DNA from: Metabacillus endolithicus
Lineage (GTDB): Bacteria; Bacillota; Bacilli; Bacillales; Bacillaceae
Assembly (NCBI RefSeq): GCF_023078335.1
Contig: NZ_CP095550.1
Coordinates: 3,020,001-3,084,000, forward strand
Length of the DNA: 64,000 bases
Direction: 5' to 3'
In this document: positions 55,938 to 64,000 of the stretch, in pieces
How the letters are laid out: each line of letters opens with the position of its first letter
Position numbering within the stretch: the stretch's first letter is position 1
Notes under the pieces: model-generated
Database searches by the model: none
What the model saw: the letters and a program-made list of their open reading frames with translations, nothing else
What the model was told of the DNA's origin: nothing
Program-made: the position numbers and the translations under genes

Positions 55938-56129
55938 TGTTCTTATTAAAGAATAACTAGCGGACAAGCTTTTCAAAAAAATAAAAGTTTTAGTGAAAGT
56001 GATACTAGTAGTTAGGAGATAAAGAATTTTGTCGAAATATGTAGATTTTTTAGATAAATTTCTAGCGTATAACACAAATGTTCGCTATAATGATATATTG
56101 AGAATGTATCTTTAGGGGAGAGGTATACA

Positions 56130-57131
56130 ATGCAACAATCGAAACAACTAAGGTTGATAGGCATAATAACATTGATTGTTGGAATCGTCATTATAGGGAC
56201 TATTTTATATAAAACAAAGGGAATTATTTCTGACGCTGCTGCAAATTATTTTGTTGGCAACACAAAAGTATCTATTATTACATCTGATGTTCTCGTAGAC
56301 CAAAGTTGGGGAAGTTTGGCGTATAAAGGAAAACTGAAGATTGAAGAGATGTTTCCTGTTGATGTAACACTTTATAGTGAGATAGATACAGAAAAACGCA
56401 TGAAAAAAACGATTGAAACAGCAATAAAAGAGGGATCAAAGCTAATTATCGGACATGGTCGTGAGTTTTCAGATGTTTTTACGGAGGTTGCTGAACAAAA
56501 TCCAGACATCCACTTTATAACGATACATGGAGATTCAAAATATCCTAATCAATCTGTCTATACTTTTGACCAGGGAGAAATTGAATATTTTGCTGCTTTA
56601 GCTTCTAGTGTAGTCACAAAAAGTAACAAAATTGCTTTAATAGATGCTTTTGATGCTAGAGAAAAAAATCCCGAATTTGAAACTGGATTAAAGTATTACA
56701 AGCCAGAAGCAATGTTTTACTATCGATATGTGGATAGCCGTGACGACGGAGAAAAAGCAGTGCAAATCTTTCGTGAATTAATTAATGAGGGCGTTGACGT
56801 GGTCTACAGCAAAGGAAACTCTTATAATAGAGAAATTATAAATTTGGCTAAAAAAGAAGATATTCATGTGATAGGTTATCTTGATGATCAATCATATATG
56901 GGGAAAGATCATGTCGTAACGAGTGTTTTGAATGATGTTTCACAAGCGTATGTTGCGATTATGGAAGATTATTTCAGTGAAGATGGAATACCACATGGTA
57001 AAGTGATGTTAGGGGCAAATCATGGTGTATATGGCTTAGCTCCCTTTGGGCCGATGTTGACTGAAGAAGAAAAAGAAATGATTAAAAAAGAGATGGAAAA
57101 GTATGAGAAAGGAAAGCTAGTTTTTCCTTAA
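56130..57131 (+). CDS. Membrane-anchored BMP-family (Med-like) substrate-binding protein
   Basis: 333 aa. One N-terminal helix (~10-32) acts as an anchor; there is no lipobox Cys. The rest is a BMP/PnrA-type periplasmic-binding fold (VSIITSDVLVDQSWGSLAYK; LIIGHGREFSDVFTEVAEQN; VDVVYSKGNSYNREIINLAK; MLGANHGVYGLAPFGPMLTE). The family binds nucleosides, and Bacillus Med is a relative. No ABC ATPase or permease is nearby; instead a sensor kinase begins 19 bases downstream. This suggests a sensory rather than transport role. AGGGGAGAGG precedes ATG 56130. Confidence 0.85.
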   Translation: MQQSKQLRLIGIITLIVGIVIIGTILYKTKGIISDAAANYFVGNTKVSIITSDVLVDQSWGSLAYKGKLKIEEMFPVDVTLYSEIDTEKRMKKTIETAIKEGSKLIIGHGREFSDVFTEVAEQNPDIHFITIHGDSKYPNQSVYTFDQGEIEYFAALASSVVTKSNKIALIDAFDAREKNPEFETGLKYYKPEAMFYYRYVDSRDDGEKAVQIFRELINEGVDVVYSKGNSYNREIINLAKKEDIHVIGYLDDQSYMGKDHVVTSVLNDVSQAYVAIMEDYFSEDGIPHGKVMLGANHGVYGLAPFGPMLTEEEKEMIKKEMEKYEKGKLVFP

Positions 57132-57149
57132 AATCTGAGGGGAGGGGTT

Positions 57150-58953
57150 GTGTTGAAGAAATTTTTAATGAATATGTCTTTTCGTACAAAAATTCTCTCA
57201 ACCCTCCTCATACTAACCTTTGTGTTATGTGGCTTTTCACTAATTCTTGTTCAATCTATTGATGAGGTAAATCAAGTTAGTAACAAAATAAAACAGAAGA
57301 ATATCCCTGAACTGTATTGGCTTTCAAAGTGGGATGAAGAGTTAAGTGTTAAGGGAATAGTGGTCAACGATTTCTTGGAAGAAAACAAGTGTTGTGAGCT
57401 CGCCGTTAAGTATCAATCGTTTGAAAACATAGAAGAAAGTGAATCTGGTTATAGTTCTCCAAAAATCCCAAGTTCTCTTAATAATATAAATAAGAGAATG
57501 GAATTACTAGATTTTATGATTGTTAATAATGTGCAAGGTTTGTTAGATTATCATGATCAAAATGGAGCAAAAGAATTTATTGAATCGAACTATTTACCAC
57601 AATACAATTTACTAAAAGAAGAGATTAAGAAGGCTAAGGAAGATACTTATTCTAAATTAGATGGTCATTCTAATGAGTTTTCGACGATTATCAAAAGCTC
57701 ATTATGGTTATTAATCTTTGTTACGATAGTGGCTATTTGCTTATCCATCATTGCTGCTTATCGAATAAGTTTAAACCTAACAAAGCCTGTAGAATCAATG
57801 ATAAACAAAGTAGATCGTATTGCCAATGGTCAATATGGGATTAACTTTGAACTCTTCAGAACAAGCTGAATTTGAACAGCTTACAAATTCGATTAATCAA
57901 ATGTCTATAAAGTTGAAGGATTCCTTTAACACAATTCTCAACGATAAATTATACAGGGAGCAAATACTAAATTCATTACCTGTTGGAATTATTACAATAA
58001 ATGACACTTCTACCGAAATATCAGTCAATAAGACTGCAACGAAAATATTAGGTATGGACGAGCAACAGCTTAAACAGATTTTTCTCACACAAGGTGATAT
58101 GAAAAATAAGTCTTTTTGGGAGATACTATCTTCAAAAACGGTTTATAAACATACGAAGGTTCCTTTTATCACGAGTGAAGGAACGAAGCTGCTGCTTGTT
58201 TCACAAGCAGAAATGCTGAATCAACAACAAAAGATTATAGGCAGAGTTAAAAACTTCGTTGATATTACTGAAACTGAAGAGTTGGAAAAAAGAATGAATC
58301 AATCTGAGAAATTAGCTGCAGTTGGAGAAATTGCTGCTGGTGCTGCACATGAAATTCGAAATCCTTTAGCAGTTGTACATGGATTTTTATCATTAATGAA
58401 CCAGTCGTTTTCGGAAAAGGTGAAAGATCAGTATCATATGCCGCTAATTATGAAAGAGATTGAACGAATAAACAGTATTATTGAGGAAATGCTTCTTCTT
58501 TCTAAGCCAGGTGCACCAATAAGAAAAAACATTTATCTTCAACATATTATGGAAGAATTTTTACCTCTTATCATCCAATCTTCTGAAGATATTGAATTTA
58601 TCATTGACCTACATCCAATTCAACTGTCCGTTGATCCAAAACAGATAAAGCAGGTTTTTCATAATCTTATTCGGAATAGTATTGAAGCAATGTGTGGTAA
58701 AGGTGTTATTCATATATATTCGGAGCTAACAGAAAGTTCATATCGAATTTATCTAAAGGATAGTGGATCTGGAATTCCATTGGATTTACAAAAAACAATA
58801 TTTGAGCCGTTTGTAAGCTCAAAAGATAATGGAACAGGTCTAGGATTGATGATTGTTAAGAGAATTGTGGAAAATCATCAGGGAATGATCTTTATTCAGG
58901 AGAGTTCTGTGGATGGAACAATCTTTGTATTAGATCTTCCTTTAAATAAATAA
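57150..58953 (+). pseudogene. Sensor histidine kinase paired with the BMP-type protein, split by a one-base frameshift
   Basis: Frame 1 (57150-57869) has TM1 (~13-32), an extracellular ~160-residue helical domain with a CC pair, TM2 (SSLWLLIFVTIVAICLSIIA) and the start of HAMP. Frame 2 (to 58953) carries the end of HAMP, PAS (SLPVGIITINDTSTEISVNK), HisKA (GEIAAGAAHEIRNPLAVVHG) and HATPase_c (IRNSIEAM, DSGSGIPLDLQKTIFEPFV, GTGLGLMIVKRIVENH). At ~57839, TATGGGATTAAC joins the frames if one G is removed (GQYGLTLNSSEQAEFEQL). About 600 aa in total. The start is GTG 57150 or TTG 57153 after GGGGAGGGG. It probably senses a ligand with the upstream protein and may feed the phosphorelay. Confidence 0.85.
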
Positions 58954-58983
58954 AAAAGGCTGACTTTAGGGGTCAGCCTTTTT
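58953..58983. terminator. Bidirectional terminator between the kinase and glnS
   Basis: AAAAAGGCTGAC pairs with GTCAGCCTTTTT around a 7-base loop; the stop codons of both convergent genes flank it. Confidence 0.87.
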
Positions 58984-58986
58984 ATT

Positions 58987-60663
58987 TTACTTCAACTTAA
59001 ATGAACTCTTTAAAGAAACAATTCGGTTAAACACAGCTTTTTCTTCAGAAGTATGTTTCGGATCCACATTAAAATAGCCGTGACGGAAAAACTGAAACTT
59101 ATCATGTGGTTGAACATCTTTCATATTTGGCTCTATGAAACCTTGTAACACCTCAAGAGATTGTTGATTCACATAATCGAGGAATGTTTTTTCCTCTGAT
59201 GGATCTTCTTGAACCTCAGTTTCTTCTTTATCTTTATCAAGGATAAGTGGTTCGTATAAGCGAAACTCGGCCGGTAATGAATGCTTTGCATCCACCCAGT
59301 GAAGAGTTCCTTTTACTTTACGACCTGTAAACCCAGTTCCACTCTTTGTTTCAGGATCGTAGGTACAATGGATTTCTACAATGTTACCATCCTCATCTTT
59401 GATAACATCTTCACATTTAATAAAGTAGGCATGCTTAAGGCGAACTTCATTTCCTGGGAACAAGCGGAAATATTTTTTAGGAGGATCCTCCATAAAATCT
59501 TCTTGTTCAATATAGATTTCACGTGAAAATGGGATTTGTCTTGTTCCCATTTCAGGAACCTCAGGATTAATTTCTGCATCAAGCATTTCTACTTGATCTT
59601 CAGGGTAGTTAGTAATGACCACCTTTAGTGGCTTTAAAACACCCATTGTACGTGGTGACTGTAGCTTTAAATCTTCTCGAACAAAATGTTCAAGCATCGC
59701 TTCATCAACCGTTGCAACACCTTTTGAAACACCCGTTTCTTTTACAAATTCACGGATTGCTTTAGGAGTGTAGCCTTTTCTACGTAGGCCAGAAATGGTT
59801 GGCATACGAGGATCATCCCAACCATCAACAAATTTTTCGTCAACAAGCTGCTTTAACTTACGCTTACTCATCACAGTATTTGTAATGCCAAGGCGGCCAA
59901 ATTCGATCTGCTGTGGCTTATGCTCCATTTCACACTCTTCAATAACCCAGTTATAAAGAGGGCGTTGATCTTCAAATTCAGTTGTACAAAGTGAGTGTGT
60001 AATTCCTTCGATAGCATCTTCTAATGGATGAGCAAAAGCATACATCGGATAGATACACCAAGCATCACCAGTATTATGATGTGTAGCATGTGACACACGA
60101 TAAATAACAGGATCACGCAAATTAATATTTGGTGAAGACATATCAATCTTGGCGCGAAGTACTTTTTCACCGTTGCCAAACTCACCCTTGCGCATGCGGT
60201 CAAATAGATCTAAATTTTCTTCAATCGAGCGGTTGCGGTAAGGACTTTCCTTACCAGGTGCCGTTAATGTTCCACGATATTCTCTTATTTCATCTGCAGT
60301 TAAGTCATCAACGTATGCTTTACCTTTGTTAATAAGAAGAACAGCACGATTGTACATTTCCTCAAAGTAATCTGAAGCAAAAAACATGCCGTCCCATTCA
60401 TAGCCAAGCCATGCAACATCTTCTTTTATGGATTCAACAAATTCTGTATCTTCTTTTAAAGGGTTCGTATCGTCAAAACGCAAATTTGTTTTCCCGTTAA
60501 ATTCATCTGCCAATCCAAAATTTATGACAATTGATTTTGCATGACCAATATGTAGATATCCATTCGGCTCTGGTGGGAATCGAGTGTATACATAGTCTCG
60601 TTTTCCCGTTTCAAGATCCTCTTTAATAATGCTCTTAATAAAGTTTGAGGAGTTTTGTTCCAA
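58987..60663 (-). CDS. glnS: Glutaminyl-tRNA synthetase
   Basis: 558 aa. It charges tRNA-Gln directly with glutamine. The class I motifs HIGH ([20 protein letters not shown], ~residue 38) and MSKRK ([14 protein letters not shown], ~265) are intact. The PPEPNG form of the first motif is diagnostic for GlnRS against GluRS. The C-terminal anticodon-binding beta barrels are complete ([36 protein letters not shown]; the end is shortened after [20 protein letters not shown]). Most Bacillaceae lack GlnRS and use GatCAB amidation, so it is probably acquired. The start is TTG 60663, with AAAGG about 10 bases ahead. It is monocistronic, with its own promoter and no T-box leader. Confidence 0.96.
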   Translation of the reverse strand: MEQNSSNFIKSIIKEDLETGKRDYVYTRFPPEPNGYLHIGHAKSIVINFGLADEFNGKTNLRFDDTNPLKEDTEFVESIKEDVAWLGYEWDGMFFASDYFEEMYNRAVLLINKGKAYVDDLTADEIREYRGTLTAPGKESPYRNRSIEENLDLFDRMRKGEFGNGEKVLRAKIDMSSPNINLRDPVIYRVSHATHHNTGDAWCIYPMYAFAHPLEDAIEGITHSLCTTEFEDQRPLYNWVIEECEMEHKPQQIEFGRLGITNTVMSKRKLKQLVDEKFVDGWDDPRMPTISGLRRKGYTPKAIREFVKETGVSKGVATVDEAMLEHFVREDLKLQSPRTMGVLKPLKVVITNYPEDQVEMLDAEINPEVPEMGTRQIPFSREIYIEQEDFMEDPPKKYFRLFPGNEVRLKHAYFIKCEDVIKDEDGNIVEIHCTYDPETKSGTGFTGRKVKGTLHWVDAKHSLPAEFRLYEPLILDKDKEETEVQEDPSEEKTFLDYVNQQSLEVLQGFIEPNMKDVQPHDKFQFFRHGYFNVDPKHTSEEKAVFNRIVSLKSSFKLK

Positions 60664-60710
60664 ATCAGATCAAACCTTTCTTTTATATGTATAAATAAGT
60701 CCTATTTGTC

Positions 60711-60739
60711 ATTATACCAATAGAATTGAAAAAGGTTAA
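60711..60739 (-). promoter_or_regulatory. Promoter of glnS
   Basis: On the minus strand TTAACC (60739-60734), 17-bp spacer, TATAAT (60716-60711). The leader is only ~40 bases, leaving no room for a T-box. Confidence 0.6.
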
Positions 60740-60884
60740 TTTACTTGGTCATTTTTCTGGTAATAGTATATATCATGACAGATTTTCTCAGTCTGTATAC
60801 AAACTTCATGATGAAACATTGTTCAAGCGAATAGATTGGCCCTTTTTGTATAAAATAACGGAGTCTACAGGAGGTGAAAGGAAT

Positions 60885-61010
60885 ATGCCCAATTTAAATG
60901 ATAATAAATTTAGAAAGATTCAATCAGAAAGCCAAAAACAAGGAAAATCACAAGAGGAATATGCGGCAGAATTGGAAAACAACAAAATGAAGGCACAGAA
61001 AAGAAAATAG
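60885..61010 (+). CDS. Very small hydrophilic protein (41 aa), unknown
   Basis: A near-perfect Shine-Dalgarno AGGAGGTGA lies 7 bases before ATG 60885, and a terminator follows, so the gene looks real despite its size. The product (MPNLNDNKFRKIQSESQKQG .. KMKAQKRK) is highly charged, Gln-rich, basic at the end and probably disordered or helical. The style resembles small spore or stress proteins of Bacillus, which I cannot confirm. An open frame extends upstream to 60726, but the ribosome site decides the start. Confidence 0.7.
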   Translation: MPNLNDNKFRKIQSESQKQGKSQEEYAAELENNKMKAQKRK

Positions 61011-61018
61011 TTTTTTTG

Positions 61019-61047
61019 AGGTAAGCTTAGCAGATGCTTACCTTTTT
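61019..61047 (+). terminator. Terminator after the 41-aa gene
   Basis: AGGTAAGC pairs with GCTTACCT around a 9-base loop, followed by TTTTC. Confidence 0.82.
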
Positions 61048-61182
61048 CTAAATTTGATCCAAAATAATAGTTTTGTCGATAAAGTGTAGACTATGTCTGA
61101 ATTTTACGAAGGAAAAATGTTTATTTTAGAATCCTCTTGTTTTTATAATGATAACAGGTATAAAAATAAGGAGATTAGTAGA

Positions 61183-61497
61183 ATGGCATTATCTAAAGAG
61201 GATTGGAAAGTCATTAATTTTTTTACATATGAAAGAGTTTTAATTGATTATACAGCCAGAACAATTTCTAGGAGAGAAGATTATAAATTAGAAGAATTAG
61301 ATACAAAATATCTTGTTGAATTAATAAAGGGAATCGGAGAGTATATACAGAAAACCTCAGATGGAATTAGAAGCTCTGAAAATACGAAACTCCTTATTGA
61401 TAGTGGCATTTTTGACTATTTAGCAACAAAAGTAACATTTGAATCAGAAATTAATAAACGCTTAAGACACTTGCAGGTATCAAATGTATATAATTGA
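61183..61497 (+). CDS. Hypothetical protein (104 aa)
   Basis: I do not recognise the family. ATG 61183 has AAGGAG 9 bases upstream; the frame is open back to 61093 but without a ribosome site. The product starts MALSKEDWKVINFFTYERVL and is a soluble, mostly helical protein with alternating charges (RREDYKLEELDTKYLVELIK; DSGIFDYLATKVTFESEINK). No Cys and no membrane helix are present in this shorter form. No neighbour suggests a role. Confidence 0.65.
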   Translation: MALSKEDWKVINFFTYERVLIDYTARTISRREDYKLEELDTKYLVELIKGIGEYIQKTSDGIRSSENTKLLIDSGIFDYLATKVTFESEINKRLRHLQVSNVYN

Positions 61498-61690
61498 GTT
61501 AATTTCAATTATGACTCTTAAGTCAAAAAACGAACATCTTTCTTCATTTTGAACATGTTAATAAAAAATAATACACGGATAAGAACATTATTAAATGTGA
61601 AATTTATACGTTTTTTGGTAACAAATGATACATTATGAAATTGATCCAATTGATTTTTTATAATAACTATTAGAAATATTCAATTAATGA

Positions 61691-61719
61691 TTGACATCTA
61701 TCCTGTAGAGTATTAAAGT
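61691..61719 (+). promoter_or_regulatory. Promoter of the SAM-riboswitch transcript
   Basis: TTGACA (61691-61696), 17-bp spacer, TAAAGT (61714-61719). The start would be near 61726, about 30 bases before the aptamer. The stretch 61498-61690 shows no other recognisable feature. Confidence 0.65.
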
Positions 61720-61755
61720 ATATTTATTGTTTATTTTACTTAATCGCATAAAAAG

Positions 61756-61865
61756 ATCTCTTATCAAGAGTGGCAGAGGGACTGGCCCGATGACGCCCGG
61801 CAACCGTTCAATTAGAATTGGTGCTAAATCCTGCAAAGCTTTTAAAGCTTTGAAAGATAAGAGAG
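61756..61865 (+). ncRNA. SAM-I (S-box) riboswitch aptamer
   Basis: P1 is CTCTTATC (61758-61765) with GATAAGAG (61856-61863). The internal S-box consensus is clear: AGAGTGGCAGAGGGACTGGC, CCGATGACGCCCGGCAACC (pseudoknot region, GATGA and GGCAACC), then GGTGCTAAATCCTGCA and a P4 hairpin AAAGCTTTTAAAGCTTT. When SAM is bound, P1 forms and frees the terminator at 61889; when SAM is low, AGAGAGG (61860-61866) can pair with CCTCTCT (61890-61896) as an antiterminator. It thus turns on the downstream importer when SAM or methionine is scarce. Confidence 0.95.
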
Positions 61866-61888
61866 GAGACTCCTAAAATTGTGGTGAA

Positions 61889-61916
61889 ACCTCTCTATCT
61901 TTAGAGAGGTTTTTTT
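61889..61916 (+). terminator. Riboswitch-controlled intrinsic terminator
   Basis: ACCTCTCTA pairs with TAGAGAGGT around 4 bases, followed by seven Ts. Its 5' arm is complementary to the 3' side of P1, giving the switching element. Confidence 0.92.
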
Positions 61917-61978
61917 GTTGCCTAGTATTACTAGACATAATTAAAAAGTTTTATAGAAAATAAGGGGGCAATGCAACG

Positions 61979-63105
61979 ATGAAAAACAGATTTTTTAATG
62001 CAGCATTTCTTTTGACTATTGTGCTGACGTTACTTGTGACAGGTTGTTCTTCAAATAATGGAGAAACAGCTGAATCAACTCAAGCTAAAGGAAATCCAGA
62101 AGTATCATTAGATAATGTACCTGAACGTTTTGCAAATGGTGAAGGTGCTAAAATCAAAGTTATCCGTAAAATCGGTGGAGATGATCATACAGCTCAATTT
62201 TTAGCAGGAGCTAAAGAAGAAGGAGAAGCGTTAGGATTTACAGTTGATGTATTTACCGCAAACGGTGATACAGCTAAATTCCATGATGCTATTGCCCAGG
62301 CTTAGAGGAAGACTATGACGGTTTTATCATTTCACATGGAGATGATGAAGCAACTGTTGATGCTGTTCAAAAGCTTGTTGATGCAGGAAAAAGTGTTGTT
62401 ACATTTGATTCAAATGAAGGGTTAGCTGAAATTGGAGGGGTAACATTAACTTCACAAGATGATGAGGCGTTAGCAAAGCTCGCGTTAGATCAATTAGTTC
62501 AAGATACAAACGGGGAAGCAAACATTGTTTATCTATGGGTTGACGGATTCCCACCAATGGTGAGAAGAAACGCAGTATACCAAGATATTCTTGCTAACAA
62601 TTCAGGTATTAAAGAAGTTGAACGCTTTGGAGTTGCAGCAGCAGATACATCTGTTCAAACACAAAATGCTGTGGCGGCAATGTTGAACAAACATCCAAAA
62701 GGTGAAATTGATGCGATTTTTGCAACATGGGATGCTTTTGCAATAGGTGCAGCGCGTGCGATTAAAGAAGCTGGAAGAGATGAAATTAAGATTTATGGAA
62801 TTGATGTTTCAAATGCAGATCTTCAAGAAATGCAAAATGAAGAAAGTTCTTGGAAGTACACAGCAGCTGTTGATCCGAAGTTAATTGGTGCAGTTGATAT
62901 GAGATTGTTAGCGAAAAAGCTTGCGGGAGAAGAAACACCAGAAGCGTATAATCTTGAAGCTTCTCTTATTTCACAGGAAGCATTGTTACAGTCAAGTGAG
63001 CCAATTAATATGGTGAATCTGGCAGATACTGTGGAAGGCTGGGGCCAATCTACTGCATTTGAAGAAGAGTGGATGAAAACGTTAAAAGAATATTATAAGA
63101 AATAA
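61979..63105 (+). pseudogene. Ribose-type ABC transporter substrate-binding lipoprotein, split by a one-base frameshift
   Basis: A lipoprotein signal with lipobox VTGC (Cys ~23) precedes a Peripla_BP_4 (RbsB/LsrB-like) fold: IKVIRKIGGDDHTAQFLAGA, DYDGFIISHGDDEATVDAVQ, IDAIFATWDAFAIGAARAIK, IKIYGIDVSNADLQEM. Frame 1 ends at 62305. At ~62301 GGCTTAGAGG reads on as ALEEDYDGF if TT were TTT. About 375 aa in total. The gene is controlled by a SAM riboswitch, so the ligand should feed sulphur/methionine metabolism; methylthioribose is my best guess because the family is ribose-like. GGGGGC precedes ATG 61979. Confidence 0.87.
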
Positions 63106-63119
63106 TGCTTTAGACTTAA

Positions 63120-63154
63120 CGAACACTCTCTAAGGTTATGAGAGTGTTCGTTTT
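63120..63154 (+). terminator. Hairpin between the binding-protein and ATPase genes
   Basis: An 11-bp stem CGAACACTCTC with GAGAGTGTTCG and a 9-base loop is followed by TTTTCC. Inside an operon it probably lowers ATPase mRNA relative to the binding protein or protects the upstream mRNA end. Confidence 0.7.
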
Positions 63155-63219
63155 CCTCTGATTACCTCACATACATTAAATCCCATAGAAGTGTAAATTA
63201 GTAGAAAGGAGGCAAATTG

Positions 63220-64000
63220 ATGAATCACTCAGTATTAGAAATGAAAAAAATTTCAATAGAATTTCCTGGTGTAAAAGCATTAGATGAGGTTGACTTTATT
63301 ATGAAAAGTGGAACTACACATGCTTTAATTGGTGCGAACGGTGCTGGAAAATCAACACTAATGAAGGTGCTATCAGGTGCTTATACTCACTATACCGGGG
63401 AAATCTCAGTTGACCAGACCAAAACGATCATCAAGTCACCTAAAGATGCACAAAAAAATGGTATACAAATTGTCCATCAAGAAGTCGACACTGCCCTTAT
63501 TCCTTATTTAACAGTTGGAGAAAATATTATGCTTACAAAGACTGTGAATGAAATGGGAAAGAGACAATTTATTAAATGGAAAAAGCTGCATGAGCATGCA
63601 ACAACTATATTAAACAGCTTGAATATAAAAGTATCTTCCACGAAACTTGTTAGTGAATTAACTTTGGCTGAGAAGCAAATGGTTCTAATTGCAAGAACAG
63701 TTTCTTCGGATTGCAAATTTTTAATTTTAGATGAACCAACTGCACCATTAAGTCACTCTGAAACAGTGGAATTGTTCCGTATTGTTCGTGAACTAAAAGA
63801 AAAGAATGTTGGGATTATCTTTATATCACATCGTCTTCCTGAAATTTTTGAAATATGTGATGACATTACAATTATGAGAAACGGAAAACTTGTAACTCAC
63901 GAAAAGATAAGTGAAACAACACCTAATCGAGTAGTGGAAAGCATGCTAGGAAAAGAGTTAGAGGAGCAATTTCCTCAAAAAGCAATTCATCCGGGAGATT
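63220..64000 (+). CDS. Ribose-type ABC importer ATP-binding protein (MglA/RbsA family), 3' truncated by window
   Basis: The frame is open from ATG 63220 (AAAGGAGG 7 bases ahead) to the end of the window, 260 residues. Walker A GANGAGKST, the Q-loop VHQEVDTALIPYLTVGENI, a degenerate signature LTLAEKQMVLIAR, Walker B FLILDEPTAPLS and the switch FISHRLPEIFEICD are present, as usual for the first ATPase domain of the two-domain MglA/RbsA/LsrA type. The second domain and the permease genes should follow beyond the window. It belongs to the SAM-riboswitch operon with the binding protein upstream. Confidence 0.92.
   Translation, partial: MNHSVLEMKKISIEFPGVKALDEVDFIMKSGTTHALIGANGAGKSTLMKVLSGAYTHYTGEISVDQTKTIIKSPKDAQKNGIQIVHQEVDTALIPYLTVGENIMLTKTVNEMGKRQFIKWKKLHEHATTILNSLNIKVSSTKLVSELTLAEKQMVLIARTVSSDCKFLILDEPTAPLSHSETVELFRIVRELKEKNVGIIFISHRLPEIFEICDDITIMRNGKLVTHEKISETTPNRVVESMLGKELEEQFPQKAIHPGD

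Noticed and set aside
60664..60884. T-box leader for glnS
   Set aside because: The leader from the predicted promoter is about 40 bases, with no T-box sequence or terminator hairpin.
1..64000. CRISPR array, tRNA, rRNA, insertion sequence or toxin-antitoxin pair
   Set aside because: Reading both strands I found no regular spacer array, cloverleaf, transposase or terminal inverted repeats with target duplication.

Overview
The window is 64 kb of AT-rich DNA from a motile, endospore-forming member of the Bacillaceae (Bacillus in the broad sense). The evidence is strong Shine-Dalgarno sequences, frequent GTG/TTG starts, a spore-germination receptor operon, a Spo0E-type phosphatase, several sporulation-kinase-like histidine kinases, an S-box (SAM) riboswitch, and the malate system malK-malR-maeN arranged as in Bacillus. 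I cannot name the species. I see no rRNA, tRNA, CRISPR array, prophage or insertion sequence.

1-9.1 kb: the end of a chemoreceptor gene, then a HutC/YvoA-type GntR regulator. The regulator precedes a six-gene operon: permease, ATPase, binding lipoprotein, permease, an unrecognised 425-aa protein and a CehA/McbA-type PHP metallophosphoesterase. Two identical operator-like sites lie in front. I read it as an uncharacterised import-and-hydrolysis system, possibly for a phosphorylated or otherwise esterified compound. 9.1-21.8 kb: a serine/threonine symporter (sstT), a 787-aa protein fusing an unknown Asp-rich helical region to a prenyl-diphosphate synthase, the pseudokinase-AMPylase selO, an lmrA/lmrB-like drug-efflux pair, an RlmCD-type rRNA methyltransferase, a PadR/HAAS/DUF4097 operon, and asnA. 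21.8-30.7 kb: a KinB-like kinase, a NIT-domain chemoreceptor, a tandem array of small hairpins, a CaCA antiporter, a uracil-DNA-glycosylase-like protein, a flavodoxin-like reductase and a PAS-GGDEF-EAL protein.

30.7-42 kb: a second NIT-like chemoreceptor, a TetR/epimerase pair sharing a duplicated operator, a PAS histidine kinase, a YpiB-like gene, a methyltransferase, an aromatic-acid-exporter-like protein, an Fpg/Nei glycosylase, an aldo-keto reductase and a methionine gamma-lyase-like enzyme. 42-46.7 kb: Spo0E-like protein and a ger receptor operon (small two-TM protein, then B, A, C). 46.7-53.4 kb: a DeoR/HAD pair preceded by five 10-bp iterons, malK-malR-maeN, and an AEC transporter. 53.5-64 kb: TauE/SafE, a small excisionase-type HTH protein, an alpha/beta hydrolase, a membrane-anchored BMP-type binding protein paired with a histidine kinase, glutaminyl-tRNA synthetase (uncommon in Bacillaceae), two small unknown genes, and a SAM-riboswitch-controlled ribose-type ABC importer that runs off the end.

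A striking property is that from 30.6 kb onward about ten genes are broken by what look like single-base changes, mostly at short homopolymers, although both halves are perfectly conserved in type. This looks more like assembly or sequencing indels than ten independent gene deaths. I annotate these loci over their full span and give the break point. Terminators, promoters and operators were found by eye and are predictions.
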